A DNA stretch of 64,000 nucleotides from Blautia glucerasea (GCF_013304385.1 NZ_JAAITU010000008.1:1-64000); one strand, 5' to 3'. Positions 8,655 to 16,514 are shown, counted from the stretch's first letter. Notes: generated by a model from the letters alone, not told the origin. Translations and numbers: made by a program.

Positions 8655-8849
8655 CTATTTTTCTACTACGAATTCAATCTTCTCTTTCAGATACTCCCGG
8701 CAGCCAAACCGAACCGTTCCACACTGCTTTGACTCCTCTTTCGCCTTTTCATTACAGCAGTCCAAGTAGGGACAATCGTTACATTGATTCCGCAGTGCTT
8801 CCTTCGCCCATTCAATTTCCTGCTCATTTCCTATAATCCGCACAGACAT
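8655..8849 (-). CDS. Small cysteine-rich protein, 64 aa
   Basis: A short protein with six cysteines in a C-x2-C-x4-CC and later C-x5-C arrangement, suggesting a metal-binding knuckle. No signal peptide. An AAGGAAG ribosome binding site lies five bases before the ATG. It sits between the operon promoter and the XRE gene, transcribed away from the latter. I do not recognise a family; similar small Cys-rich proteins are common in phages and ICEs of Clostridia. The cysteine spacing and good binding site make it likely to be a real gene. Confidence 0.6.
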   Translation of the reverse strand: MSVRIIGNEQEIEWAKEALRNQCNDCPYLDCCNEKAKEESKQCGTVRFGCREYLKEKIEFVVEK

Positions 8850-8927
8850 CCACTTCCTTTGCTATCATCATACCCCAAAATCCATTTTCTATCATCCATA
8901 ATTTCTTTTTTTGTATCATTTTAGTAA

Positions 8928-8989
8928 ATTACGGTTATATTACGGAATAATCACTATATTTCAAATATATCTCTATTTTATTCCGTAAT
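8928..8989. promoter_or_regulatory. Probable operator: repeated ATTACGG and 12-bp inverted repeat
   Basis: ATTACGG occurs at 8928-8934 and 8939-8945, 11 bp apart (about one helical turn), and in reverse as CCGTAAT at 8983-8989. The second and third copies form a perfect 12-bp inverted repeat, ATTACGGAATAA at 8939-8950 with its complement at 8978-8989. The site lies 47 bases before the XRE gene and between two divergent genes, as expected for an autoregulated repressor. Confidence 0.6.
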
Positions 8990-9035
8990 TTGCTGTAAGT
9001 AAATAGTTTAAAATGTGGAAGAGAGGTGTAAATGT

Positions 9036-9353
9036 ATGGATAAAAACTTTATTGGAGAACGCATCAGCGAACTGCGTTTAAAGAAAAATGTATCTGAATA
9101 TCAGATGAGTCTGGATCTTGGCAAAAATAAAAGCTACATCCAGTCCCTCACTTCCGGACGTTCTCTGCCTACCATGCAGAGCTTTCTGGATATCTGTGAC
9201 TATCTGGAAGTCACTCCTCAACAGTTCTTCGATTCAGAGCTGCACAATCTTCCTCTGATTGACAAAGCAACTGATCTGATGAAACAACTCGATGACGAGG
9301 ATATGCTTGCGCTCATTTCCATGCTGAATCGTCTGGCTCTAAAACGCAAATAG
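9036..9353 (+). CDS. XRE-family transcriptional regulator
   Basis: 105 aa. An N-terminal Cro/CI-type helix-turn-helix covers about residues 5-62 (GERISELRLKKNVSE, then MSLDLGKNKSYIQSLTSGRSLP), followed by a short helical tail likely used for dimerisation. I chose the ATG at 9036, which has GAGAGGTG eight bases upstream, over an earlier GTG at 9015 that precedes the binding site. Inference: it represses element genes, probably through the ATTACGG repeats just upstream. It is followed by a clear terminator. Confidence 0.88.
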   Translation: MDKNFIGERISELRLKKNVSEYQMSLDLGKNKSYIQSLTSGRSLPTMQSFLDICDYLEVTPQQFFDSELHNLPLIDKATDLMKQLDDEDMLALISMLNRLALKRK

Positions 9354-9361
9354 ATTTCCGT

Positions 9362-9390
9362 AGCTGCCAAATCAAGGCAGCTTTTATTTT
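9362..9390 (+). terminator. Intrinsic terminator after the XRE gene
   Basis: AGCTGCC (9362-9368) pairs with GGCAGCT (9376-9382) around a seven-base loop, followed by a T-rich run. It begins eight bases after the XRE stop codon. Confidence 0.85.
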
Positions 9391-9734
9391 TATCATTTTT
9401 TCTCAAAATTTTTCAATCTTAAAGAAAAGTCCCCTATTCCTTAATTGAATGGGTAATATATCCATTCGCCGTACCTTGAAAACAAAAGAAATCTTTCGGG
9501 AGATTGATATAGGTGACTGCAGATAGTTTGCATCTTCGCACGCCTGCAGCTTAATAGTTACAAAGTAACACCGTTTTACGTGGCCGGAACGGGCATAGGA
9601 ACTGGCTTCTGAAAGAATAACATAGACTTTTGGGATTTTAGCTTATAGCGCTTTTATTAGAGAACTTTTACTCAAAATTTGATATAATAATAGACAGGTA
9701 TCAAGTTGATTCCCTGTCTGTGGAAAGGAGATTC
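9391..9734 (+). promoter_or_regulatory. Non-coding region and promoter before the excisionase-like gene
   Basis: No gene is seen in this gap of about 340 bases. It holds a small GTTAC/GTAAC hairpin near 9556, a CTGCAG pair near 9519 and 9551, and an extended -10 promoter element TGATATAAT at 9680-9688 without a good -35. Just after the predicted start point, GACAGG (9693-9698) and CCTGTC (9713-9718) form an inverted repeat that could be an operator or a leader hairpin. An AAAGGAG site at 9724-9730 serves the next gene. Confidence 0.55.
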
Positions 9735-9929
9735 ATGATAACTGTAACAAAAAGGGATTTGATTGAATTAGGCTACGGTCCTTCCTTTGCTGCTGATATT
9801 ATAAAAAAAGCAAAGGAACTTATGGTAGAAAAGGGGCATACCTATTATCAATCCAGAAAATTAGACAGGGTTCCAAAAGAAGCCGTTGAAGAATTATTAG
9901 GGATTACTTTGCCCGATAAGCAAGAATGA
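9735..9929 (+). CDS. DUF3173 family protein, probable excisionase
   Basis: 64 aa. The sequence (TVTKRDLIELGYGPSFAADIIKKAKELM, read in two halves) matches the DUF3173 type usually found just upstream of ICE integrases in Firmicutes. It is small, basic and helix-turn-helix-like, so a recombination directionality factor is the likely role, though this is inference for this member. I chose the ATG at 9735 with AAAGGAG upstream over the GTG at 9720, which overlaps that site. It ends 34 bases before the integrase start, in the same transcript. Confidence 0.82.
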   Translation: MITVTKRDLIELGYGPSFAADIIKKAKELMVEKGHTYYQSRKLDRVPKEAVEELLGITLPDKQE

Positions 9930-9963
9930 TCGTGCTTTTTGCATTTTAGTAAGGAGTGAAATC

Positions 9964-11145
9964 ATGGCAAAAGATCCAATTAAAAAAGCAGAAAACGGCA
10001 CTTATTATTTTCGAGCCAATCTCGGATATCATCCTGTAACCGGAAAACAGATTCAAAAATACCGCAGCGGATTCTCAACAAAAAAAGAAGCCCGTGCCGA
10101 GTATTCCAAATTGATTCTTGCATCAACGGAAGAATTAGCTGATAAGAAGGAAGACATTACCTTCAAAAAGTTTATTGAAGAAATCTATCTTCCGTGGTAC
10201 AAAACTCAGGTGAAAGAAAGTACCTACAAGAATCGTTACTCGACCATTCAAAAACACTTTGCCTATTTCTACAAGAAGAAAGTGTCCGAAATAGAAGCGA
10301 TAAATGTACAGACCTGGCAGCTCAAGTTGGCAAAACAATTCAGTCCAAACTATGTACGCATTGTTCAGGGAATGTTATGTTTAGCTTTTGACCGGGCGAT
10401 TATCCTCGGACTTGCAAAGAAGAATCCTGCCCGCATGATCGGCAATATCAAATCTAAAAAAGTAAAGATCGACTTCTGGACTTTGGAGGAGTTTCAGAAG
10501 GTAATATCCCTGCTGTACAAAGGTGACTACTACGAGCACTATCTCTTCATCTCGTTCTGGCTTTTATTTATGACTGGAATGCGTATTGGAGAGGCTGCCG
10601 CCTTACAGTGGGATGATATTGATTTTGAAACAGGTATGCTGATTATTAGTAAAACACTGTACTATAAAACAATGAATGACTACAAATTCGTTGAACCTAA
10701 GACGCAGGCAAGCAACCGTACCATTTATATTGATGCTGATACCATCAAGGAATTACAAGAATGGAAGGCGGTTCAGGCAAAGGTTTTACCAAATTGTGGA
10801 TTCGTCCTGAGTTATAACAGTACACCCACCAGCAAAACAACACTTCCAAGAGCATTGGAGAAATTGGCAAATTTAGCTGGTGTTCACAGAATCAAAATTC
10901 ATGCCCTGAGACATTCGCATGCTTCCCTGCTTATCAGCATGGGCGAAAATCCACTGCTGATTAAAGAGCGTCTTGGACATGAAAAAATACAGACGACACT
11001 AGGAACTTATGGTCATCTGTATCCAAACACCAATATTGAGATTGCAAAGAAGCTGACCGGGGTTCTCAGCTACCAGTCAGCTTCTCAAAGTATTGCTAAT
11101 TATACCAGTAATCAGCATACTGCAATGTATCACAAAGAAATATAA
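9964..11145 (+). CDS. int: Tyrosine recombinase / integrase of the ICE
   Basis: 393 aa. An N-terminal AP2-like arm-binding domain (about 1-50), a SAM-like core-binding domain (about 62-165) and a C-terminal catalytic domain. Catalytic residues seen: Arg207 (TGMRIGE), Lys246, His313 and Arg316 (HALRHSHAS), His339 (LGHE) and the nucleophile Tyr349. All are present, so the enzyme should be active. This is the phage/Tn916 integrase type. It integrates and, with the upstream small protein, excises the element. It converges on guaA, whose 3' end is the likely attachment site. Confidence 0.95.
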   Translation: MAKDPIKKAENGTYYFRANLGYHPVTGKQIQKYRSGFSTKKEARAEYSKLILASTEELADKKEDITFKKFIEEIYLPWYKTQVKESTYKNRYSTIQKHFAYFYKKKVSEIEAINVQTWQLKLAKQFSPNYVRIVQGMLCLAFDRAIILGLAKKNPARMIGNIKSKKVKIDFWTLEEFQKVISLLYKGDYYEHYLFISFWLLFMTGMRIGEAAALQWDDIDFETGMLIISKTLYYKTMNDYKFVEPKTQASNRTIYIDADTIKELQEWKAVQAKVLPNCGFVLSYNSTPTSKTTLPRALEKLANLAGVHRIKIHALRHSHASLLISMGENPLLIKERLGHEKIQTTLGTYGHLYPNTNIEIAKKLTGVLSYQSASQSIANYTSNQHTAMYHKEI

Positions 11146-11183
11146 AAATGCAATGATAATGCAATTTCAAACACCCAAAGCCG

Positions 11184-11208
11184 CAAAGCCCCGTGGTTAC
11201 GGGCTTTG
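11184..11208. terminator. Hairpin between int and guaA
   Basis: CAAAGCCC (11184-11191) pairs with GGGCTTTG (11201-11208) across a nine-base loop, between two convergent genes. T-runs are weak on both strands, so it may be a bidirectional terminator of modest strength or part of the element end. Confidence 0.55.
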
Positions 11209-11222
11209 TAGCCCAGCGTCAA

Positions 11223-12767
11223 CTATTCAAACTCAATCGTTGCAGGGGGTTTTCCGGTACAGTCGTACAATACGCGGTTTACATTTTTTACTTCATTCAC
11301 AATACGGCTGGTGGTTTTTCCGATGATCTCCCAGGGAATTTCGGCAAATTCAGCGGTCATGAAATCGGTAGTAGTAACCGCACGCAGGGCAACTGCATAA
11401 TCATAAGTACGTTCGTCCCCCATAACGCCTACAGAGCGCATATTTGTGAGGACTGCAAAGTACTGATTCACTTTTTTGTCCCAACCTGCATTGGCGATTT
11501 CCTCACGCCAGATCGCATCCGCATCCTGAACCATTTTAACTTTCTCAGGTGTAATATCACCAATGATACGGATGCCAAGTCCTGGTCCCGGGAATGGCTG
11601 ACGATAAACCAAATAGTCCGGAATGCCAAGCTCAAGACCTGCCTTACGAACCTCATCTTTAAACAGGTTTCTTAACGGCTCGATAATTTCTTTAAAATCT
11701 ACGCAGTCCGGAAGTCCGCCTACATTGTGATGGGATTTGATCACTGTGGATTCTCCTCCTACACCACTTTCCACAACGTCCGGATAAATCGTTCCCTGTA
11801 CCAGGAAATCTACAGCACCGATCTTCTTTGCCTCTTCTTCAAAAACACGGATGAACTCCTCACCGATGATCTTTCTCTTTCTTTCCGGCTCTTCTACGCC
11901 TTTCAGCTTTTCGTAAAATCGTTCCTGTGCATTTACACGAATAAAATTCAGATTATATGGCCCTTCCGGTCCGAACACAGCTTCTACTTCATCGCCTTCA
12001 TTTTTGCGGAGCAGACCGTGGTCTACAAAAACACAGGTAAGCTGATTGCCTACTGCTTTTGATAAAAGGACTGCTGCCACAGACGAATCCACACCACCTG
12101 ACAAAGCACAGAGAACCTTGCCGTTTCCTACTTTTTCACGAATATTTTTAATGGATTCTTCTACAAAGGAATCAATTTTCCAGTCTCCGGAACAACCACA
12201 GATGTTGTATACAAAATTGGACAGCATCTTACGTCCTTCTTTTGTATGAAGCACTTCCGGGTGGAACTGTAATGCATACAGGCCTTTCTCCACATTCTGT
12301 ACTGCTGCCACAGGACAGTCATTGGTCCATCCACAGATTTCAAAACCTGGTGCCTGTTTTGAAATGTAGTCATTATGGCTCATCCAACAGATGGTTTTGG
12401 GTGAAACATCTGTAAACAATCTGGAGGCCGTATCAACATTTACTTCAATTTTTCCGTATTCACGAACTGGTGCTTTTTCAACCTTGCCGCCTAACAGGTG
12501 CATCATAAGCTGTGCACCGTAACAGATTCCAAGAACCGGTACACCCAGTTCAAAGATTTCTTTTGTATAAGTAGGGGCATCCGCCGTATAGCAGCTGTTA
12601 GGACCGCCAGTAAAGATAATCCCCTTTGGCTGCATTGCTTTAATCTTCTCAATATCTGTCTTGTAAGAATAAATCTCACAGTATACGTTACATTCTCTGA
12701 CACGACGTGCGATCAGCTGATTATACTGTCCACCGAAATCAAGTACAACGACTGTCTCTCTGTTCAT
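11223..12767 (-). CDS. guaA: GMP synthase (glutamine-hydrolysing)
   Basis: Converts XMP, ATP and glutamine to GMP in purine synthesis. 514 aa: a class I glutamine amidotransferase domain with the nucleophile Cys in GICYGAQ and the HPE motif (QFHPEV), the ATP pyrophosphatase domain with SGGVDSS, and the C-terminal dimerisation domain ending in KPPATIEFE. The length is normal. I chose the ATG at 12767 because AGGAGG lies just upstream; the ATG at 12788 precedes that site. A sigma-A-type promoter lies at 12850-12878. The element inserted beside its stop codon has left the coding sequence whole. Confidence 0.97.
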   Translation of the reverse strand: MNRETVVVLDFGGQYNQLIARRVRECNVYCEIYSYKTDIEKIKAMQPKGIIFTGGPNSCYTADAPTYTKEIFELGVPVLGICYGAQLMMHLLGGKVEKAPVREYGKIEVNVDTASRLFTDVSPKTICWMSHNDYISKQAPGFEICGWTNDCPVAAVQNVEKGLYALQFHPEVLHTKEGRKMLSNFVYNICGCSGDWKIDSFVEESIKNIREKVGNGKVLCALSGGVDSSVAAVLLSKAVGNQLTCVFVDHGLLRKNEGDEVEAVFGPEGPYNLNFIRVNAQERFYEKLKGVEEPERKRKIIGEEFIRVFEEEAKKIGAVDFLVQGTIYPDVVESGVGGESTVIKSHHNVGGLPDCVDFKEIIEPLRNLFKDEVRKAGLELGIPDYLVYRQPFPGPGLGIRIIGDITPEKVKMVQDADAIWREEIANAGWDKKVNQYFAVLTNMRSVGVMGDERTYDYAVALRAVTTTDFMTAEFAEIPWEIIGKTTSRIVNEVKNVNRVLYDCTGKPPATIEFE

Positions 12768-12849
12768 TGGTTTCCTCCTATGGTCCATATTGGGGACTTA
12801 TTGGCTTTTACCGAAACCTTTTCTGTCCTCGAAGCTTTATCCGTGTCAT

Positions 12850-12878
12850 ATTATAAAAGAGTATAGAGCGTTTTACAA
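12850..12878 (-). promoter_or_regulatory. Promoter of guaA
   Basis: Minus strand TTGTAA (12873-12878) and TATAAT (12850-12855) with a 17-base spacer. The leader to the ATG is about 75 bases and shows no purine riboswitch core that I can recognise. Confidence 0.75.
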
Positions 12879-12889
12879 TATCTAAAATT

Positions 12890-12941
12890 CAATGAGAAGC
12901 CTAAAATTTATAAGTTTTTTAGAATTTTCTCATTGTTTTTT
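12890..12941. other. Inverted repeat with T-run upstream of guaA
   Basis: CAATGAGAA (12890-12898) pairs with TTCTCATTG (12927-12935) and six T residues follow on the plus strand. It looks like a plus-strand terminator, but no plus-strand gene is seen before it. Confidence 0.4.
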
Positions 12942-13338
12942 CAACGATTCCTCACAGTTCCATCACAATTTACAGGTATATTAATAAGCAAATAAAGCGA
13001 AAGCTTTTTCATCATATAGATAAACTTTTTCTTTTTCATACTCGCCGGGCCATGTGGTCCGGCCCTCCTTCTTTTATAGGAAAAATATCCTCAGCTTTTA
13101 TATGCTTTTGTCTTTCTTCTTGCAAAGATCCGCAGGATCCCGGCCACAGCCCCAGTGAACAGAAAAGCCTGCAGCAAAGGCATGTAATTATAACTTTTTT
13201 ACAGAGCTTATTATATCAAATCCATATGAAGATACTATATTTTTACTATATAAGTTCCAGATTACAAATACAGTTAACCATTGTGGATGTGTCACAGGCG
13301 CATAGCAGTTGGTTTTCATATATGTAACCGCTAAGATT
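12942..13338. other. Intergenic region with a GC-rich hairpin
   Basis: No supported gene in about 400 bases. A stem CCGGGCCA/TGGTCCGG at 13045-13062 (one G-U pair) is followed on the plus strand by a pyrimidine and T-rich run, so it resembles a plus-strand terminator with no gene in front of it. An unannotated small plus-strand transcript from about 12960 is possible but unproven. Confidence 0.4.
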
Positions 13339-14073
13339 TTAGACCAGCATGATCAGACGCATCACGCCAAGCAAAAGCAGATGGGCAGGATAAAAAATAT
13401 AGAAAAACCACCTGGAAAATTCACTGCCGGAGGAACCCTTCTCTCCATTATAAAGATACACGATCACAATTCCTGCCAGCAGAACCGCACTGCACTCCCA
13501 AAAGGCATATAATATACGGATTCCCGCAGCCCCAGCTGCTTCCATATATCCTTCTTCAAACAGTACCAATGACGCAATGAAGAAATCTCTCATCCGTTTT
13601 TTCTGATTCATACGTGAGTTTCTGAAAAGGATCACCATAAGCGGCGCTGACATTCCCCAATCGCAAAAGGCAGTAAGGAAGATAAGAGCTGCAGCCGGAA
13701 GCACATGTCTTTCATCCAGACATACCAGTATGAGAAAACATATAAATAATGTAAGGATCATATTTCCCCGCACAAGTCTCCAGCTCTGCCCCTCTCCAAA
13801 TGCGATCTGAAAAGGGCTCTGGGAGAGCAGTGCAAAAAGCAGCAGCCTTTGTCCATACTGTTTTCTGGAATGAGTGTAATAATAGCCTTCCACCAGAAAA
13901 TAACACATTACAGGGGCTGTAAAGTATCCCAGGTTACGCAGCAAAAGGAAAGGTACTGTTCCTTCCTTTAAGAATATGTTGGCAATATGATTCAGCGCCA
14001 TTAAAATCACTGCAATATATTTGATCTGATCCCGGTTCAGCACCTTTCCCTTTGTCCGCCTGATTTCTTCCAT
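13339..14073 (-). CDS. TraX family membrane protein
   Basis: 244 aa, very hydrophobic, with about seven or eight membrane segments. The N-terminal pattern (RDQIKYIAVILMALNHIA, then YFTAPVMCYFLVEGYYYT) is that of the TraX family, named for the F-plasmid protein that N-acetylates pilin; these are related to acyltransferase-3 membrane enzymes. In Firmicutes chromosomes the substrate is unknown. It lies alone between guaA and a secreted protein, and I see no sign that it belongs to the nearby ICE. The start codon has only a weak AAAGGGG site, so the exact start is less sure. Confidence 0.85.
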   Translation of the reverse strand: MEEIRRTKGKVLNRDQIKYIAVILMALNHIANIFLKEGTVPFLLLRNLGYFTAPVMCYFLVEGYYYTHSRKQYGQRLLLFALLSQSPFQIAFGEGQSWRLVRGNMILTLFICFLILVCLDERHVLPAAALIFLTAFCDWGMSAPLMVILFRNSRMNQKKRMRDFFIASLVLFEEGYMEAAGAAGIRILYAFWECSAVLLAGIVIVYLYNGEKGSSGSEFSRWFFYIFYPAHLLLLGVMRLIMLV

Positions 14074-14142
14074 ACGCTAAATCTAAACCCCTTTTACGAT
14101 ACAAGCCCCGAACTGCTGTGAGCCCACCATACACATTATTCC

Positions 14143-14904
14143 TTAATAAAAAGTAATATTCAGCTTTGAATACAATGGTGACGGCATATAATTTTTCAAA
14201 TACAGATTCGTACTAACATACGTACTGTCCGGCCTCTTGTAATATCTTGGTCTGTTCTTTGTATGATAAACTACATCTAAACATACAATATTTTTCAGTG
14301 AAACATTGGATCCGTTTTTATATTTTTTTAACACATTTCTGCCATTCTTCGTATACCAGGCGATTATGCAATCCACTTTGTAACCTTTTGCAGGAGTAGC
14401 CTTAACCTTTATCTTTTGCGATTTGAAACGCAAAACAGAAACAGCTGAAAATCCTTTGAACGAAGAATCATACTCTCTGGATCCCATCTTAAAGGCTTTG
14501 AACTTTCTTTTCATATTCTTAAAGGTTACATCACAGTACAGCCTGTAGGATCGGCCGTTCTGATACACCATAAAGCTGATCCTTGTCCGTTCTCCGGCTT
14601 TCAGCACATGGGGTTTACTTTCCACATAAATCCCATTGATCCCCTTTTCTTTTCTGGCCTGAAAATTGCTGTTTGAAGATCTTACCTGATAGACTTCTGC
14701 ATCCTTTGCCAGATTTCCAATGTAGATCCACCCTTCTGCACCTGTCATTCCCATACTTCTCAGGGGACGGCAGATATAGATCTCCATGGTCTGCCTTTTG
14801 GCGCACACTGGTGCTGCCCCGTCTGCCTTTGCTGTTACCGGAACCAGCATAAGCAATGCCAGCATCAGAACTATGCCGGCCAATCCTTTCTTCATTGCTT
14901 TCAT
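14143..14904 (-). CDS. Secreted protein of unknown function, 253 aa
   Basis: A signal peptide at residues 1-28 (basic start, hydrophobic core, cleavage after AKA) leads into a beta-rich basic protein with many Lys, Tyr and Ser residues. I see no anchor motif, so it may be released or bind the wall by charge. Its style is like the Ig-like secreted proteins at 36243-38725. The region 50-130 resembles a repeated beta-sandwich segment. The start has a GGGAGG site upstream. No family can be named with confidence. Confidence 0.7.
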   Translation of the reverse strand: MKAMKKGLAGIVLMLALLMLVPVTAKADGAAPVCAKRQTMEIYICRPLRSMGMTGAEGWIYIGNLAKDAEVYQVRSSNSNFQARKEKGINGIYVESKPHVLKAGERTRISFMVYQNGRSYRLYCDVTFKNMKRKFKAFKMGSREYDSSFKGFSAVSVLRFKSQKIKVKATPAKGYKVDCIIAWYTKNGRNVLKKYKNGSNVSLKNIVCLDVVYHTKNRPRYYKRPDSTYVSTNLYLKNYMPSPLYSKLNITFY

Positions 14905-14937
14905 AATCCTCTTCCTCCCTCGTTTTTATAACAAGAA

Positions 14938-15069
14938 AGAATCCTGCAAAGCAGGATTCTCCGACTGCGGCGGGTCGCCTTAAGCGACATCTACCCTTCC
15001 GCCGCAGTGCGATCCTGCCCGGTCAGGCTTTTTTATGTACTGGGAAATTCCAACGGAATTTCCCAGTAC
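14938..15069. repeat. Compound palindromic intergenic element
   Basis: Four perfect or near-perfect hairpins stand in a row: AGAATCCTGC/GCAGGATTCT at 14938-14960; ACTGCGGCGG/CCGCCGCAGT at 14964-15008 enclosing GTCGC/GCGAC; CCTG/CAGG near 15014-15027 followed by TTTTTT on the plus strand; and a 15-bp stem at 15037-15069, extended by flanking T and A runs. It lies between the secreted-protein gene and tRNA-Lys. The modular, GC-rich build suggests an interspersed repeat or a structured RNA; some stems could end transcription from the tRNA side. Confidence 0.6.
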
Positions 15070-15125
15070 ACAAAAAAACACCATCCCCGCGGCAATCACT
15101 TTGTCCGCAAAAACAGTGCTTTCAA

Positions 15126-15198
15126 TGCGCCTTCAGGGGCTCGAACCCTGGACACCCTGATTAAGAGTCAGGTGCTCTACCAGCTGAGCTAAAAGCGC
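15126..15198 (-). tRNA. tRNA-Lys (anticodon CTT)
   Basis: A 73-nt cloverleaf on the minus strand. The acceptor stem is GCGCTTT with AAGGCGC (one G-U pair), then a D-stem GCTC/GAGC, anticodon stem CCTGA/TCAGG with loop CTCTTAA (anticodon CTT at 34-36, decoding AAG), a five-base variable loop and T-stem CAGGG/CCCTG with loop TTCGAGC. The discriminator base is A and CCA is not encoded. The promoter is at 15257-15285. Confidence 0.97.
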
Positions 15199-15256
15199 AT
15201 AGCGTCTTGGGTGATTCTGTTTTCTCTCAGAACTCCATTTGTTCAACGCAAGGGAT

Positions 15257-15285
15257 ATTGTACATGAGCCGACAGAAAAAGTCAA
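15257..15285 (-). promoter_or_regulatory. Promoter of tRNA-Lys
   Basis: Minus strand TTGACT (15280-15285) and TACAAT (15257-15262) separated by 17 bases. It points at the tRNA gene about 60 bases downstream. Confidence 0.8.
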
Positions 15286-15313
15286 GGGAATTTTTATATT
15301 TTTTTTATTTTTT

Positions 15314-15472
15314 TTAATTTTCCTTTTTTTCTGCTTTTTTCCCACCCATATGCTCCAGCATATTTGTTAATTCCTCTGTGGATCGCCTCATCTTATTCAT
15401 GTGACTGTCCAGCTTCTTATGCTTGTAACTGAACTGACTAAGGGACTGTTTCAGACGATTTCTTGACTTCAT
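15314..15472 (-). CDS. Small basic protein, 52 aa, unknown
   Basis: A short open frame starts at an ATG preceded by AGGAG five bases upstream. The product begins MKSRNRLKQSLSQF, is very basic, has no cysteine or membrane segment and looks helical, with heptad-like spacing (KKLDSHMNKMRRSTEELTNML) and a Lys-rich tail. It lies between trmB and tRNA-Lys on the same strand. The binding site is inside one arm of a perfect 12-bp hairpin (15477-15516), so translation may be controlled. I know no family name; a nucleic-acid or ribosome-associated role is only a guess from charge. Confidence 0.65.
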   Translation of the reverse strand: MKSRNRLKQSLSQFSYKHKKLDSHMNKMRRSTEELTNMLEHMGGKKAEKKEN

Positions 15473-15476
15473 ATCT

Positions 15477-15516
15477 GCTCCTGGGCATTCTTTCTATATA
15501 TAATATGCCCAGGAGC
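15477..15516 (-). promoter_or_regulatory. Hairpin covering the RBS of the 52-aa gene
   Basis: GCTCCTGGGCAT (15477-15488) and ATGCCCAGGAGC (15505-15516) form a perfect 12-bp inverted repeat with a 16-base AT-rich loop. On the minus strand the downstream arm contains the AGGAG binding site of the small gene. No T-run follows, which argues against a simple terminator. Confidence 0.6.
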
Positions 15517-15540
15517 AAAATACGTTCTGTCCTTTGGGTC

Positions 15541-16194
15541 TTATCTGCTGATCACCATTTTGCAGATAGGATTACCTGCCTTGGAAAACTTCTCTTCATA
15601 TTCTGTCATAACATTTCCCTTCACCATCTCTTCATCATGATGAAGATCAAAGGAGTGAGCCAAAAGCTTCCAGCCTGCTTCCTGTACTTCCTCCAGGGAA
15701 AAATCAAATAAAGGACGGTTATCTGTCTTAAATTCCAGGGTCCCGTCTTTTTTCAGGATCTGGTCATACCTGGCCAGAAACTCTCTGGATGTAAGACGGC
15801 GTTTCCCATGTCTTGCCTTTGGCCACGGATCTGAAAAATTCAGATAAATCCGTGAAACCTCCTCTTTTTCAAAAATATCCGGCAGATTACTGGCATCCAC
15901 ACACATAAACAAAAGATTTGATAGTGTCTCTCCATTATTCTCAAGTTCTTCTCGTTTTTGCAGAGCACGCAGCAGCACGCTGTCATACATCTCGATTCCT
16001 ACATAATTAATCTCCGGATGAAGTCGTGCCATATCCATCAAAAAACGGCCTTTCCCCATCCCCACTTCTATATGAATCGGCTGATCTGACGCAAACGCCT
16101 GCTTCCACCGGCCTTTCTGCTGTTGGGGCTGATGCACCACATATTTGCTTTCCTGGATTGCTTCTTTTGCGCCAGGGATATTCCTCAGTCTCAT
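15541..16194 (-). CDS. trmB: tRNA (guanine-N7)-methyltransferase
   Basis: Methylates G46 in the variable loop of tRNAs using SAM. 217 aa, the normal size. Seen: IEVGMGKGRFL as SAM motif I, VGIEMYDSVLLRA as motif II, NFSDPWPKARHGKRRLT as the family signature, and FKTDNRPLFDFS near the C-terminus. The frame continues 43 codons upstream, but that part is low-complexity and basic; the ATG at 16194 with AGAGGA upstream gives the canonical MRLRNIPGA start. It lies beside a small gene and tRNA-Lys, a fitting but probably incidental neighbourhood. Confidence 0.95.
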   Translation of the reverse strand: MRLRNIPGAKEAIQESKYVVHQPQQQKGRWKQAFASDQPIHIEVGMGKGRFLMDMARLHPEINYVGIEMYDSVLLRALQKREELENNGETLSNLLFMCVDASNLPDIFEKEEVSRIYLNFSDPWPKARHGKRRLTSREFLARYDQILKKDGTLEFKTDNRPLFDFSLEEVQEAGWKLLAHSFDLHHDEEMVKGNVMTEYEEKFSKAGNPICKMVISR

Positions 16195-16483
16195 ACTTTC
16201 ATTTTCCTCTTTCTCTTTATTTTTCTTATTTCTTTTACCATGTTTACTTTTCTTTTCCCGACCGCCTCTTCCCGGCAATCCGGATTCCTTCCATATCATA
16301 CATGCTTTCCGACATTGCCGCAACTACATTGTTTCGCTGATACTATTTTTATATTACAGGCATATCAAATATACTTTTTACATTTTTGTAACTGCCAATT
16401 ATACTGACCCTTGAAAAAATTTGGTCTTATGACTATACTGAAACTATCCATTCCATAGACAAAAATCACAAATTGAATTTCTG

Positions 16484-16514
16484 TTTTACAATCCATTTTG
16501 GCCATTTGTAAAAT
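16484..16514 (+). promoter_or_regulatory. Promoter and inverted repeat of the V-ATPase operon
   Basis: TTTACA (16485-16490) and TAAAAT (16509-16514) are 18 bases apart. The same stretch holds a perfect inverted repeat, TTTTACAA (16484-16491) and TTGTAAAA (16506-16513), with half-sites 22 bp apart centre to centre, that is, on the same DNA face. A protein bound here would overlap both promoter elements. Confidence 0.6.

Larger units (their letters stand above)
1..11222. mobile_element. Integrative (conjugative) element, right part, inserted at the 3' end of guaA
   Basis: Seen: a tyrosine integrase ends 77 bases from the guaA stop codon. Behind it are an excisionase-like gene, an XRE repressor and a leftward operon of replication and recombination genes plus a class B sortase. 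Known: the 3' end of guaA is a recurrent integration site for genomic islands using tyrosine recombinases. Inference: the attachment site lies in or next to the guaA 3' end, and the other end of the element, with relaxase, coupling protein and mating-pore genes if conjugative, is left of base 1. guaA keeps an intact C-terminus. I could not identify a second att copy, as expected if that end is outside the window. Confidence 0.8.

Noticed and set aside
12768-12850. Purine riboswitch upstream of guaA
   Set aside because: I looked for the conserved three-way junction core sequence on the minus strand and did not find it; the leader is only about 75 bases.
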